Positions 19,117 through 27,300 of a stretch of 64,000 nucleotides of DNA are shown here, piece by piece. Position numbers and translations under genes: made by a program. The stretch is taken from assembly GCF_028606985.1 (NCBI RefSeq), contig NZ_CP117416.1, forward strand, positions 437,501 to 501,500, read 5' to 3'. Each line of letters opens with the position of its first letter. The first letter of the stretch is position 1. This stretch comes from Paenibacillus kyungheensis (GTDB lineage Bacteria > Bacillota > Bacilli > Paenibacillales > Paenibacillaceae). Below the pieces are notes generated by a model. That model was not told the origin of the DNA. It saw only the letters and a program-made list of their open reading frames with translations, and made no database searches.

Positions 19117-19722
19117 ATGCCTGAGCAAAAATTAGATCCGCGTGTGCGACGTACACGCCGTTTGTTACAAGATGCGTTAATCGATCTGATGGATCGCAAA
19201 CCGTATGCTCAAATCACAATTCAAGATATTACCGATCTTGCCACCTTAAACCGTAAAACATTTTACTTGCATTATGAAACAAAAGATCATTTATTGTATA
19301 CAACTACAGATGAGATTTTGGGCGAACTGTTTGGCGATGCCAAAGAAGCATCCATTATTAATCCTTCAATAGACGATCTACAACGGTATATTGCGAAAAG
19401 GATTTTTGAGTATGTGATCAAATACAAAGAGTTTTTTCGAGTGATGTTTGAACGCAAAGCGAGTATGAATTTTATCCAGTATATGAAGCGGTATATCACT
19501 ACTTTTTATGAGCAAAAGTTTTCGCGGTTTGACGATGATAAGTTATTTGTCCATAAAGATGTGATCGCTAGTTATATTGGATCAGCGTATGTAGGAGTCA
19601 TTTATTGGTGGTTAGACAATGATATGCCGTATACACCGGAGAAAATGACCGAGCAAATGATGGAACTTAATTCACGCGGGCCGATTCAGATTATTCGTAT
19701 GTATGTAGAAGAGGAAAAGTAG
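19117..19722 (+). CDS. TetR-family transcriptional regulator
   Basis: 201 residues from the ATG of MPEQKLDPRV, preceded by GAAGGGGAAG. The N-terminal HTH (~10-57) has the TetR pattern ITIQDITDLATLNRKTFYLHYETKDHLL. The ~140-residue ligand domain is of the TetR_C type found in YxaF/YdhM-like regulators. It is divergent from the aldehyde dehydrogenase, which suggests an aldehyde-responsive repressor; this is inferred from position. Confidence 0.88.
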   Translation: MPEQKLDPRVRRTRRLLQDALIDLMDRKPYAQITIQDITDLATLNRKTFYLHYETKDHLLYTTTDEILGELFGDAKEASIINPSIDDLQRYIAKRIFEYVIKYKEFFRVMFERKASMNFIQYMKRYITTFYEQKFSRFDDDKLFVHKDVIASYIGSAYVGVIYWWLDNDMPYTPEKMTEQMMELNSRGPIQIIRMYVEEEK

Positions 19723-19798
19723 CAGACAGACCAAAAAGGCAAATCCTGCTCTTCAAAGTGAAAAGAGGATTTACCTACCGTATTCATTTAGCTCCCAG

Positions 19799-20284
19799 TT
19801 ATAGAGGAGCTGTAACTATCGATTGTGGTGTGATTGCTGAATCGTTAGCGACAGTCGTAGTGCTTGCGTTATCACGAACTTTGGTAAGCAGACGACGCAA
19901 CAGAACCAGTTCTTCTGCTGAAATGCCATCTACCAGTTCTTGTCCGACTTCTTCCATCACAGGGCAGACTTCATTTTCAAGTTGTGCACCTGCGGGAGTA
20001 AGATAGATTTTGAAGCAACGTCGATCATCAGTACATGTAATTTTACGGACAAAACCTTTATTTTCTAAATTAGAGATCATGCGCGTAATATTGGTTTTGT
20101 CTTTTCCTAAGCGCTCACCAATTTCATTTTGCGTAATGCCATCTTTTTTCCATAACAGCATCATAATAAAATTTTGCTCGGGCGCCAGGTTAAATGGAGA
20201 TAATTTATTTTTAATATGACCGGAGATCGCTAGATGGACATCACGAATCAATACGGTATAACTCTTTTCTACGTCATAAGGCAT
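19799..20284 (-). CDS. MarR-family transcriptional regulator
   Basis: 161 residues starting at the ATG of MPYDVEK; AGTAGGTGA is correctly spaced for this codon and not for the GTG three codons earlier. The winged helix spans ~40-100 (ITQNEIGERLGKDKTNITRMISNLENKGFVRK, then DDRRCFKIYLT as the wing). C98-type redox cysteines are possible (CTDDRRC) but unproven. It is divergent from zwf. A 17-bp near-repeat motif occurs both in front of this gene and in front of zwf (20306 and 20613). Confidence 0.9.
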   Translation of the reverse strand: MPYDVEKSYTVLIRDVHLAISGHIKNKLSPFNLAPEQNFIMMLLWKKDGITQNEIGERLGKDKTNITRMISNLENKGFVRKITCTDDRRCFKIYLTPAGAQLENEVCPVMEEVGQELVDGISAEELVLLRRLLTKVRDNASTTTVANDSAITPQSIVTAPL

Positions 20285-20305
20285 ATCATTCACCTACTGT
20301 TTTAG

Positions 20306-20319
20306 TTGTTATAGCAACC
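20306..20319. promoter_or_regulatory. Candidate MarR operator, copy 1
   Basis: GTTGTTATAGCAAC is an imperfect palindrome 22 bases upstream of the MarR start. Its 17-bp context TAGTTGTTATAGCAACC matches copy 2 at 15 of 17 positions. Confidence 0.55.
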
Positions 20320-20447
20320 TTTTGTGCAAAAATAGCCTATCACTTGTAACCGTTATTGTCAACGAAGCTATTCACAAGTAGCGGCAAAATACCGATAATA
20401 AATTGACGGAATAAGTAATGTTCATTCTGAAACTTTCATTTTTATCC

Positions 20448-20476
20448 TTGACATTGTTCGACACAAGGTCTATTGT
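20448..20476 (+). promoter_or_regulatory. Candidate sigma-A promoter upstream of zwf
   Basis: TTGACA, 17 bases, TATTGT. It would give a long 5' leader of about 250 bases before zwf, which includes operator copy 2. Confidence 0.55.
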
Positions 20477-20612
20477 GGATTTTGTAAACAGTGTCTGTCA
20501 CAAAAGAGACACAACGACGGATTGACTTTAAAGCGAGATTTGGATATGCAACGACTTCTTTTATGTAAAGTCGTACATAATGAAAAATGCTCGTTTATTT
20601 TTTGGCGATATA

Positions 20613-20626
20613 GTTGCTATATCAAC
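20613..20626. promoter_or_regulatory. Candidate MarR operator, copy 2
   Basis: GTTGCTATATCAAC lies 108 bases upstream of the zwf start; its 17-bp context TAGTTGCTATATCAACC is almost the same as copy 1. Confidence 0.55.
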
Positions 20627-20733
20627 CGTATCTTTTCAGCAAGAATGAAAACACCACATGTCACGTAGATAAAATATACCCGTACGATAAAATAGAAACT
20701 GTGTTGGAGTAGGGTACTTTGGAGGAGAAACGA

Positions 20734-22230
20734 ATGGAAGCAATGACTTTTGTATTGTTCGGCTCAACAGGGGATTTAGCAAAACGTAAAATTTTCCCTG
20801 CTTTGTATAACTTGTTTGTAGATAGCAAAATGCCTGAAGCTTTTTCGGTAATTGGTTTAGGAAGAAAATCGTTCAATGATGCTACATTCCAAACTTACGT
20901 AGAACAGGCGTTAGAAGAATTTTCACGTAACAAACCAGAAAATCGCGAATCTGTAGATGCTTTTCTTCGCTCGATTCGTTACCATATCTTAAATGTTGAT
21001 GATACAGCAGGTTATCAAGAACTGCTCAAAATCGTTGAAACTCGTGAAGCTGAATTAAATATTCCGCAAAATCGTATGTTCTATATGTCAGTCGCTCCTG
21101 AATTCTTTGAAGTGATTGCTACTAATATCAAAGACAGCGGACTTGGAACAACAACAGGTTGGAAACGTCTAATCATCGAAAAACCATTTGGACATGATCT
21201 TTCTTCTGCTCGTCAGTTGAATGAACAATTAAGCAAAACATTTGCAGAAGAAGAAATTTTCCGTATCGATCACTATTTGGGCAAACCAATGGTGCAAAAT
21301 TTGGAATCTTTAGCTTCTACCAATCCAGCGATTCAAGCACTTTGGAACAACCGTCATATTGCTAATGTACAGATTACAGCAGCAGAAACAGTGGGTGTTG
21401 AAGAACGTGCAGGATATTACGATCACACAGGTGCGATTCGTGATATGATGCAAAACCATATGTTGCAAGTGTTGATGATGACTGCAATGACATTGCCTGC
21501 TGGTCATACCGTAGACGATGTACGCTCTCACAAAAAACATATCGCTCAGTCGTTACGCTCCATTTCTAAAGAAGATGCGCACAAACATATCGTACGTGCT
21601 CAATATAGTGCTGGTGAAAGCAATGGTAAGGCATTAGCTTCTTATCAAGATGAGCCAGGAATCACTCCAGGTTCAATGACAGATACATTTATTGCTGCTC
21701 GTGTATGGGTAGACGATTTCTCTTGGCAAGGGGTTCCTTTCTATATTCGTACCGGAAAACGTATGAAAGAGAAATCAACTCGTATCGTAATTGAATTTAA
21801 AGATGTAATGAAAAATGAAGATATCTGTGTAGCTTGTGATGCTCAACCGAATATGTTGGTGATCAGCATTAATCCAGATCAAAAAATCACGCTACAATTA
21901 AATCATAAAAACGTCATCACTGGTCGTCTTGAGCCAATGACAGCTGAATTTAAAGTAGGATCAGACAATGAGCCTGAAGCTTACGAATTGTTAATCTATG
22001 ATGCACTACGTGGAGATGCAACATTCTTCGCTCACTGGGATGAAGTTGAATTGTCCTGGCAGTGGGTACAACCGATCCTAGAAGCATTTGCAGATAACGA
22101 TTTGCCAATTCATCATTATGCAGCAGGTACGTATGGTCCTGAAGCTTCTAATGAATTGCTTGCTGTTGAAGGATTCCAATGGTTAAAAGATCAACCTGTT
22201 CAAGCTTCTGCTCCTGTAGCAGTCGTTTAA
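20734..22230 (+). CDS. zwf: Glucose-6-phosphate 1-dehydrogenase
   Basis: 498 residues. The start is the ATG of MEAMTFVLFG, because TTTGGAGGAGA lies just before it; a TTG further upstream falls inside that site. NADP-binding motif GSTGDLAKRK is near the N-terminus, and the active-site motif RIDHYLGK is at 177-184. It makes 6-phosphogluconolactone from glucose 6-phosphate, the entry step of the oxidative pentose phosphate pathway. gnd follows 166 nt downstream, and a lactonase lies at 47 kb. Confidence 0.97.
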   Translation: MEAMTFVLFGSTGDLAKRKIFPALYNLFVDSKMPEAFSVIGLGRKSFNDATFQTYVEQALEEFSRNKPENRESVDAFLRSIRYHILNVDDTAGYQELLKIVETREAELNIPQNRMFYMSVAPEFFEVIATNIKDSGLGTTTGWKRLIIEKPFGHDLSSARQLNEQLSKTFAEEEIFRIDHYLGKPMVQNLESLASTNPAIQALWNNRHIANVQITAAETVGVEERAGYYDHTGAIRDMMQNHMLQVLMMTAMTLPAGHTVDDVRSHKKHIAQSLRSISKEDAHKHIVRAQYSAGESNGKALASYQDEPGITPGSMTDTFIAARVWVDDFSWQGVPFYIRTGKRMKEKSTRIVIEFKDVMKNEDICVACDAQPNMLVISINPDQKITLQLNHKNVITGRLEPMTAEFKVGSDNEPEAYELLIYDALRGDATFFAHWDEVELSWQWVQPILEAFADNDLPIHHYAAGTYGPEASNELLAVEGFQWLKDQPVQASAPVAVV

Positions 22231-22249
22231 CAGATACCATAAAATGGGT

Positions 22250-22283
22250 AATACGCTCTGGTATATGTTTTACAGAGCGTATT
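22250..22283 (+). other. Hairpin between zwf and gnd
   Basis: An 11-bp perfect stem AATACGCTCTG/CAGAGCGTATT with no T-run after it. It may be a weak terminator or RNA-stability element that sets the zwf:gnd ratio. Confidence 0.5.
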
Positions 22284-22396
22284 CTACATGTGATCTAAAG
22301 CTAAAATTTGGCTTTGTAGATATAGATCAATAGAGAAAAGACTTATGGATAGTGAGTAACAACTACTTTTACAAAAAAGACACGGAGGGTTACACA

Positions 22397-23293
22397 ATGA
22401 AAATCGGATTAGTTGGATTAGGAAAAATGGGTATGAACCTTGGACAAAACTTAATGGATCACAACCACGAGGTTGTTGCATTTGATTTGAACAAAGAAGC
22501 AGTAAAAGAAATCGCTGATCTTGGTGCAACACCAGCATATACATTAGCAGAAGTGGTATCTAACTTAGAATCTCCACGTATCTTATGGATCATGGTTCCT
22601 CATGGTGTTGTTGATTCCGTACTAGGCGAGATCGCTCCATTGTTAAATGAAAATGATATCGTGATCGAAGCAGGTAACTCTCACTATAAAGAATCGATCC
22701 GTCGTTATAACGAATTGAAATTAAAAGGTATTCGTTACATGGATGCAGGTACTTCAGGTGGTATGAGTGGTGCTCGTAACGGTGCTTGTTATATGGTTGG
22801 TGGCGACAAAGAAGCTTGGGATGTAGTTGAACCAGTATTCCGCGATACTTCTGTTGAAAATGGCTTCTTGTATGCAGGCGAATCAGGTAGCGGTCATTAC
22901 TTGAAAATGGTTCATAACGGTATCGAATACGGTATGATGGCTGCAATCGGTGAAGGATTTGAAGTATTAGAGAAAAGCCCGTACGATTTCAACTACGAAA
23001 AAGTAGCACGCGTATGGAACAACGGTTCTGTTATCCGTTCATGGTTAATGGAATTGACAGAAAACGCATTTGCAAAAGATGGTAACTTGGAAGAAATTCA
23101 AGGAATCATGCATTCTTCTGGTGAAGGTAAATGGACAGTAGAAGAAGCAATGGATCTACAAATGGCAACTCCAGTTATCGCATTGTCTCTATTGATGCGT
23201 TACCGTTCTCTAGACAACGATACATTTACAGGTAAAGTTGTTGCAGCTCTACGTAACGAATTTGGCGGACACGCTGTAGAGAAAAAACAATAA
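22397..23293 (+). CDS. gnd: 6-phosphogluconate dehydrogenase, short (298-residue) type
   Basis: Starts at the ATG after GGAGGG. NAD(P) motif GLVGLGKMGMN (4-14), substrate loop DAGTSGGMSGARNG from residue 116, and catalytic K170 with H173-N174. It is about 300 residues, not the ~470 of the classic GndA enzyme. That places it with the short YqeC-like form, which is often NAD+-preferring in other bacteria. It decarboxylates 6-phosphogluconate to ribulose 5-phosphate. It lies directly after zwf. Confidence 0.95.
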   Translation: MKIGLVGLGKMGMNLGQNLMDHNHEVVAFDLNKEAVKEIADLGATPAYTLAEVVSNLESPRILWIMVPHGVVDSVLGEIAPLLNENDIVIEAGNSHYKESIRRYNELKLKGIRYMDAGTSGGMSGARNGACYMVGGDKEAWDVVEPVFRDTSVENGFLYAGESGSGHYLKMVHNGIEYGMMAAIGEGFEVLEKSPYDFNYEKVARVWNNGSVIRSWLMELTENAFAKDGNLEEIQGIMHSSGEGKWTVEEAMDLQMATPVIALSLLMRYRSLDNDTFTGKVVAALRNEFGGHAVEKKQ

Positions 23294-23364
23294 TCTAGCG
23301 TTTGGCAAAATAAAAGCGACGTCTTCTAGTACAATAGAAGAATGATTTTTACGAAGCAAACCCC

Positions 23365-23437
23365 AAAGACACTTCATATGGATAGTTATTTTATAGCCAG
23401 TAGGTTATAAAATGATTTTCCTGAGAGGTGTCTTTTT
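23365..23437 (+). terminator. Terminator after gnd
   Basis: AAAGACACTT pairs with (G)AGGTGTCTTT across a loop of about 50 bases that holds a further ATTTTATA/TATAAAAT stem; a T-run follows. Confidence 0.65.
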
Positions 23438-23476
23438 ATATATAACAAAAAATACATATAAATTTGGTATATAACA

Positions 23477-23505
23477 TTGACGTTAACGTGAGATAGTAGT
23501 ATTAT
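23477..23505 (+). promoter_or_regulatory. Sigma-A promoter of the MerR-MFS unit
   Basis: TTGACG, 17 bases, TATTAT, 72 bases upstream of the MerR start codon. Confidence 0.7.
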
Positions 23506-23507
23506 AG

Positions 23508-23526
23508 TTACATAACTTATATGTAA
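23508..23526. promoter_or_regulatory. Palindrome at the transcription start of the MerR gene
   Basis: TTACATA, 5 bases, TATGTAA: perfect 7-bp arms directly after the -10 box. It is a likely autoregulatory operator. Confidence 0.5.
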
Positions 23527-23576
23527 TTATTTTTATATAAAAGATATATGAGTACAAACAAAGTGAGGGATGACAG

Positions 23577-23996
23577 ATGACTCTCTACAAGATTGATGAA
23601 GTCGCTACTGCCTGTAACTTAACGAAGCGTACACTGCGCTATTATGAAGAGATTGGGCTTGTTTCTCCTCAACGTAGTGATGGTGGAACAAGGTTATACA
23701 GTCAGACAGATATTGATCGGCTCAAAAAAATTATCAATGCTCGCGATGTGCTAGGCTTCTCGCTTCAAGAATTACAGCATTATGTCAAAGTAACCGAGAT
23801 GCTCAATGATCAGCGCGAGCAATACCGCAACACTACGGATGAAGAAGAACGTCGTCAGCAATTGATCGAAATGAATAAGACGTTAGATCAACAGCTACAT
23901 ATGGTGGATGAGAAGTTAAACCGTATCTATGCGTTCAAAGCCGATGCAGAATTATTGCGTCAACGGATTCAAGAAGGATTAGCTAAATTAAATTAA
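23577..23996 (+). CDS. MerR-family transcriptional regulator
   Basis: 139 residues. N-terminal MerR HTH with TLYKIDEVATACNLTKRTLRYYEEIGLVSP and the wing GGTRLYSQTDIDRLK. A long charged coiled-coil dimer helix (~75-125) follows. There is no effector domain or cysteine cluster, so it is of the short, drug- or stress-responsive type. An MFS transporter starts 27 bases downstream, almost certainly in the same operon and its target. Confidence 0.92.
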   Translation: MTLYKIDEVATACNLTKRTLRYYEEIGLVSPQRSDGGTRLYSQTDIDRLKKIINARDVLGFSLQELQHYVKVTEMLNDQREQYRNTTDEEERRQQLIEMNKTLDQQLHMVDEKLNRIYAFKADAELLRQRIQEGLAKLN

Positions 23997-24022
23997 TGGT
24001 TTCCAAGGAGGAATACATCAAT

Positions 24023-25237
24023 ATGAGTACCAAAACATCAACTTTAAAAGAACTGCCTGAACGTGGCGGGTTGTTTTCTCAACCTAAAGCAGTCTGGGCT
24101 GTTGCTTTTGCTTGTGTGATTTCATTTATGGGTCTGGGTTTAGTTGACCCTATTTTGCCAGCAATCGCTAATCAATTACATGCAAGTAAAAGTCAGGTAT
24201 CGTTACTATTCACCAGTTATAATCTGGTTACCGGTCTTGCGATGTTAATCACAGGTTTTGTATCCAGTCGGATCGGGGTTAAATGGACATTATTAAGTGG
24301 TATTTTGCTTATTATTGCATTCTCAGCATTAGGTGGAGCATCTGATACGATTGCTCAAATCGTTGGTTTCCGCGGTGGATGGGGATTAGGTAATGCGTTA
24401 TTTATTGCAACAGCGTTATCGGCAATTGTGGGCTTATCGACATCAGGTACAGCCAAAGCGATTATTTTGTATGAAGCAGCACTTGGACTAGGTATTTCAG
24501 TCGGTCCTTTGCTTGGTGGAGAATTGGGTTCGATCTCTTGGAGAGGTCCTTTCTTCGGTGTTAGTGTATTGATGGTTATTGGTTTCTTATTTATTTTATT
24601 CGTTTTACCGAAAATTCCAAAACCAGCTAAACGCAGTTCACTCGCTGATCCGTTCAAAGCACTTAGCTATCCAGCACTCAAAACATTAGCGATTGTCGCT
24701 TTCTTATATAACTTTGGTTTCTTTACATTGATGGCTTATTCTCCTTATGTCATGGGATTGGATGAACATGGACTAGGTTATGTATTCTTTGGATGGGGAA
24801 TCTTGCTTGCTTTTACTTCTGTATTTGTAGCTCCTAAATTGCAAAGTCGCTTTAACTTAGCTGCTTCGATGGGTGTAATGTTAACCCTATTTACACTGGA
24901 TTTGTTAGCAATGGGTATCGGTACATTTATGGGTTCACCAACAACTGTTATTGTGGCTGTTATTGTCGCAGGTATTTTCTTAGGAATTAACAATACGTTG
25001 ATTACAACGGCTGTTATGGAATCCGCTCCTGTAGAACGTTCGGTTGCTTCAGCATCATATAGCTTTGTTCGTTTCTTAGGTGGTGCGGCTTCTCCGTGGT
25101 TAGCAGGTAAATTATCTGAATGGTACAATGCACAGATGCCATTTTACTTTGGTGCATTAATGGTATTTATCGGTGTATTGGTATTGATTGTACGTCGTCG
25201 TCACTTACGTGATATTGATGTATCTCATGCTCACTAA
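24023..25237 (+). CDS. MFS drug-efflux transporter
   Basis: 404 residues, about 12 transmembrane segments, starting at the ATG 9 bases after AAGGAGG. The loop SSRIGVKWTLL after the second helix is the MFS motif A equivalent, and YEAALGLGISVGPLLGG matches motif C of drug/H+ antiporters (DHA1 type). It is cotranscribed with the MerR regulator, and a universal stress protein gene follows after 55 bases. Together they look like an inducible stress/efflux unit; the substrate is unknown. Confidence 0.88.
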   Translation: MSTKTSTLKELPERGGLFSQPKAVWAVAFACVISFMGLGLVDPILPAIANQLHASKSQVSLLFTSYNLVTGLAMLITGFVSSRIGVKWTLLSGILLIIAFSALGGASDTIAQIVGFRGGWGLGNALFIATALSAIVGLSTSGTAKAIILYEAALGLGISVGPLLGGELGSISWRGPFFGVSVLMVIGFLFILFVLPKIPKPAKRSSLADPFKALSYPALKTLAIVAFLYNFGFFTLMAYSPYVMGLDEHGLGYVFFGWGILLAFTSVFVAPKLQSRFNLAASMGVMLTLFTLDLLAMGIGTFMGSPTTVIVAVIVAGIFLGINNTLITTAVMESAPVERSVASASYSFVRFLGGAASPWLAGKLSEWYNAQMPFYFGALMVFIGVLVLIVRRRHLRDIDVSHAH

Positions 25238-25292
25238 TCTTAGGTTCTATATCTAATGTTTGATTCTATATAATAGAAGGAAGAGGATAATC

Positions 25293-25757
25293 ATGACCAA
25301 TATTCAATCACAAGAACAGATGCCGACCGGTTCCGTATTTCGTAAAATATTAGTAGCTGTAGACGGATCAGAACACGCAGATCGAGCGTTGCAAAAAGCG
25401 ATCGAATTGATCCAAGCTTTATCGAGCCAACCTTCACTTACAGCAGTTCATGTCAATCCAGTGATGATGGTTGCTGAACCACCATTAGGTATTGATGTCG
25501 ATGCCAAGTTAAATGAAGAAGGGCATGAAATGACAGAACCTTATCGTCAGGTACTTGATCCTACAGGTATTCAGTATGATATTAATTACCAGACAGGTGA
25601 TCCAGCGACGATTATTTGCGACTTAGCAAATAGCCAGAATTACGATCTAATCGTGATGGGAACTAGAGGCATGAGTAAAATGTCTGAATTATTTCTCGGT
25701 AGTGTCAGTCACAAAGTGATCCAGCATGCGAACTGTCCGGTATTGACTGTAAAATAA
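25293..25757 (+). CDS. Universal stress protein (UspA family)
   Basis: 154 residues from the ATG of MTNIQSQEQM after GGAAGAGG. The ATP-binding-type Usp signature is present: ILVAVDGSEHADRAL at the start, and MGTRGMSKMSELFLGSVSHKVIQHANCPVLTVK at the end, which holds G-2x-G-9x-G-S. The cytoplasmic protein likely binds ATP. It may be the last gene of the MerR-MFS operon, since no terminator separates them. Confidence 0.93.
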   Translation: MTNIQSQEQMPTGSVFRKILVAVDGSEHADRALQKAIELIQALSSQPSLTAVHVNPVMMVAEPPLGIDVDAKLNEEGHEMTEPYRQVLDPTGIQYDINYQTGDPATIICDLANSQNYDLIVMGTRGMSKMSELFLGSVSHKVIQHANCPVLTVK

Positions 25758-25790
25758 CGCACAGCATACAAATAAATATCTAATACAAGC

Positions 25791-25834
25791 AAAAGAGCTA
25801 TACGATCTGATTATTCAGAAGTATAGCTCTTTTT
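25791..25834. terminator. Bidirectional terminator, copy 1
   Basis: AAAAGAGCTATA/TATAGCTCTTTT, a 12-bp stem with nested CTGA/TCAG, after the Usp gene. The same hairpin recurs at 27110. Confidence 0.9.
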
Positions 25835-25869
25835 GGTATATGGAATGGATAACGATATGGAGTAAGCAG

Positions 25870-25975
25870 ATAGATTAGTTATCAATTAGCCAACATCTTA
25901 GCCAGTATCGTTTTAGCAATGATCACAGGTAGAATAGCTTCATTATTATTCTATTAACGATCTACTGGATTACTT
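25870..25975 (-). pseudogene. Remnant of a lactate-dehydrogenase-like gene (3' end only)
   Basis: Bases 25919-25942 differ from the 3' end of the intact gene (27240-27263) at only 2 of 24 positions and still encode EAILPVII against EAVLPVII. The bases on both sides align with indels to the C-terminal codons and 3' flank of the intact copy. No longer frame survives. Nothing recognisable of the gene body remains upstream. Confidence 0.65.
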
Positions 25976-26295
25976 ATCTTGTGGCTGAGTAGAAGATGGG
26001 AAATAAGAACCTGCTTGCAGTTCACTCAAAAAATATTGTAGCCGATCTTCCTGTTCATGTATCAGCCTTTGATGAAGCAGACTATATAGTGACTTATTCC
26101 GATGATATCGCAGTAACAGAATAAGACAGCAATCTCTCTTCAGAAGTAGGATAACTAACATTTACGAGGACTTCTGATCCGTATACTGCGGATTAGGCTA
26201 CTGATAGTAAATATGGTATTCTTACTTCTGGTTCTGCTTTTAGAGCAGTCATTCTGTTTATAATATAGAGAAAATAGAATTGGAGAGATGATCGG

Positions 26296-27060
26296 ATGAA
26301 ACTGGTTCCCCCTCAGTCATTTACGTATCGCGGAGGAGCAAGGGCTGCTCTACTGTTACATGGATATACTGGCAATACACTGCATGTCCGCAAACTGGGA
26401 CGTTTCCTGAATGATAGAGGGTATACCTGTCATGGCCCGCTGTATAAAGGACACGGCAGTACTCCAGAAGAACTGCTACACACCAAACCTTCGGAATGGT
26501 GGAAAAGTGCTGTAGACGGTTATGAATATCTAGAGCAGGAAGGGTATGAAGAGATCGCTGTAGTTGGTGTATCACTGGGCGGTGTATTCTCCCTGCGACT
26601 GGGTACTCTATTTCCCGCCAAAGCTATCGTCTCGATGTGTGCACCTATACGTGAAAAAGACAATGAAGATATTCTCAGACGGGTACTGGAATATGCCCGC
26701 TGGTTCAAGTCTATCGAAGGCAAAGAAGAGACACAGATTGAGAAGGAACTGATAGAGCTAGCTGAAGAACCTCTGCACAGTCTGGATCAATTACGTAAAC
26801 TAATATCCTCTACCGCTAGTCAGGTAAAGCGTATCTCTGCACCGACCATGATTATGCAGGGTGAGCTTGATGAAGACCTTTATCTAGAGAGTGCCCGGAT
26901 TATTTATGAAGATCTGACTATGCCGATCAAGGAGCTGAAATGGTATGACCAATCCGGTCATATTCTGACGATGGACAAGCAACATGATCTGGTCTTTGAG
27001 GATGTATACCGATTTCTGGAAAGTCTAGAGTGGGATGCAGCGTCGAGTTCGGGAGAGTAA
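26296..27060 (+). CDS. Carboxylesterase, Est30-like alpha/beta hydrolase
   Basis: 254 residues with GGAGAG before the ATG. The nucleophile S93 is in GVSLGG, D192 in QGELDED and H222 in QSGH make the triad, and LLHGYTG (20-26) forms the oxyanion turn. Size and motifs match the Bacillus/Geobacillus Est30 (YvaK) monoacylglycerol/short-chain esterases. It is cytoplasmic. Codon use is visibly richer in C/G-ending codons (CTG, CCC, CGG) than that of its neighbours. The gene lies between two copies of a direct repeat, which suggests insertion or duplication history. Confidence 0.92.
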   Translation: MKLVPPQSFTYRGGARAALLLHGYTGNTLHVRKLGRFLNDRGYTCHGPLYKGHGSTPEELLHTKPSEWWKSAVDGYEYLEQEGYEEIAVVGVSLGGVFSLRLGTLFPAKAIVSMCAPIREKDNEDILRRVLEYARWFKSIEGKEETQIEKELIELAEEPLHSLDQLRKLISSTASQVKRISAPTMIMQGELDEDLYLESARIIYEDLTMPIKELKWYDQSGHILTMDKQHDLVFEDVYRFLESLEWDAASSSGE

Positions 27061-27086
27061 GAAGAAAGAATATGTAATATAGCTGT

Positions 27087-27300
27087 ATAAATGAATATCT
27101 AATACCAGCAAAAGAGCTATACGATCTGATTATTCAGAAGTATAGCTCTTTTTTTGATATGGGTAGTTGATAACGATTTAGAGTGAGCAGATTAGTTTGT
27201 TATGACTTAGACGACATTTTAGACAACATCGCTATTAGGAATGATCACTGGTAGAACAGCTTCAATACCATTACGAATCTGCTGACAAGAGTATTCAAAT
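27087..27300. repeat. Direct repeat copy 2: terminator plus intact 3' end of lactate-dehydrogenase-like gene
   Basis: Counterpart of 25768-25975; here the repeat runs into a full-length reading frame. Confidence 0.75.
27110..27155. terminator. Bidirectional terminator, copy 2
   Basis: The same 12-bp stem as at 25791, with a longer T-run, between the convergent esterase and dehydrogenase genes. Confidence 0.9.

Larger units (their letters stand above)
25768..25975. repeat. Direct repeat copy 1: terminator plus decayed lactate-dehydrogenase 3' end
   Basis: This stretch aligns along its length with 27087-27300. The terminator part is almost identical and the rest diverged. The offset is 1319 bases. 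The esterase gene lies between the two copies. Confidence 0.75.

Noticed and set aside
19728-19785. Inverted repeat between the TetR and MarR genes as a terminator
   Set aside because: Stem contains bulges and lacks a clear T-run; not strong enough to list.
25970-26161. A 63-codon minus-strand frame in the gap before the esterase gene
   Set aside because: No ribosome binding site, and it abuts the decayed dehydrogenase 3' end; nothing recognisable in the translation.
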